This document shows, in pieces, positions 5,988 to 6,040 of a DNA stretch of 6,040 nt. The stretch lies in NCBI GenBank assembly GCA_902373545.1, contig CABKMZ010000111.1, positions 1 through 6,040 of the forward strand, written 5' to 3'. Position numbers and translations under genes: made by a program. Origin of the DNA: an uncultured Actinomyces sp. (GTDB taxonomy: Bacteria; Actinomycetota; Actinomycetes; Actinomycetales; Actinomycetaceae). Below the pieces are notes generated by a model. That model saw nothing but the letters and a program-made list of their open reading frames with translations. It did no database searches and was not told the DNA's origin. Numbering within the stretch: position 1 is the stretch's first letter; every line of letters begins with the position of its first letter.

Positions 5988-6040
5988 TGAACTGCGCCCC
6001 GAAACTTGGACGCTTTTAATGGTAGCCGTTATGCGGCTTC
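5988..6040 (-). mobile_element. End of an IS3-family insertion sequence (partial, continues right)
   Basis: From 5988 the sequence starts TGAACTGCGCCCC and continues GAAACTTGGAC. This closely follows the terminal inverted repeats I know from IS3-family elements, which begin with TG and carry a C-rich block and then a TTGGAC-like block. On the minus strand a reading frame ends in GAA GCC GCA TAA just inside this end, which is where the transposase of an IS3 element usually stops relative to its right inverted repeat. So the element probably lies to the right of the window, with its transposase read towards the PTS genes. The target duplication cannot be seen with only one end present. Confidence 0.55.
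6029..6040 (-). CDS. C-terminal codons of a probable IS3-family transposase (partial)
   Basis: The minus strand reads Glu-Ala-Ala-stop at the window edge, 41 bases inside the proposed IS end. IS3-family OrfB transposases often end in a short Ala-rich tail at about this distance from the right inverted repeat. Only three residues are visible, so the call rests on position and on the repeat next to it, not on protein motifs. Confidence 0.35.
   Translation of the reverse strand, partial: EAA

Noticed and set aside
1..6040. tRNA, rRNA, riboswitch or CRISPR array
   Set aside because: No cloverleaf-like sequence, conserved RNA motif or regularly spaced direct repeats were seen on either strand, and the non-coding gaps are short.

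Overview
The window is GC-rich, tightly packed and reads as chromosomal DNA of a high-GC Gram-positive bacterium. Strong G/C bias at third codon positions, GTG starts, short intergenic gaps and terminator-like hairpins without U-tracts suggest an actinomycete. An Actinomyces/Schaalia-type host is my best guess from protein flavour, but no marker gene fixes the genus. The content is carbohydrate metabolism and transport, with a mobile-element edge at the right end.

Left part (minus strand, 1-2826). A complete glycoside hydrolase family 3 beta-glucosidase (2826 to 394) is followed 44 bp downstream by the start region of a small multi-pass membrane protein of GtrA-like character, which runs off the left edge. 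The two look like one operon read from a promoter in the 2827-2980 intergenic region. The membrane-protein gene has a good ribosome binding site whose ATG lies in the wrong frame for the conserved sequence. This points to a one-base frameshift, or to an unorthodox GTG start.

Middle (plus strand, 2981-5141). Divergently from the glucosidase come a HAD-superfamily (Cof-type, IIB) phosphatase, possibly on a leaderless mRNA, and, 16 bp later, a 12-helix MFS exporter of the EntS/MefA-like MFS_3 type. They probably form a two-gene operon.

Right part (plus strand, 5234-5928). Two stand-alone subunits of a glucose-family phosphotransferase system follow: EIIB, with its phosphocysteine, and EIIA, with its histidine pair. 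They overlap by 4 bp (GTGA) and are translationally coupled. No EIIC permease gene is in the window. A strong 8-bp-stem hairpin follows the EIIA stop.

Right edge (5988-6040). The last 53 bases look like the terminal end of an IS3-family insertion sequence. They contain an IR-like end starting TGAACTG and, on the minus strand, the last three codons and stop of what is probably its transposase. The IS appears to have landed beside, and perhaps inside, a terminator.

Taken together, the genes suggest a locus for beta-glucoside use and glucose uptake or regulation: the hydrolase releases glucose, the PTS subunits phosphorylate or sense glucose-type sugars, and the phosphatase and exporter could deal with excess sugar phosphates. 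That last link is inference. I do not see a clearly undescribed system. The points most worth checking are the frameshifted membrane-protein start, the EIIB-EIIA pair without EIIC, and the IS junction.
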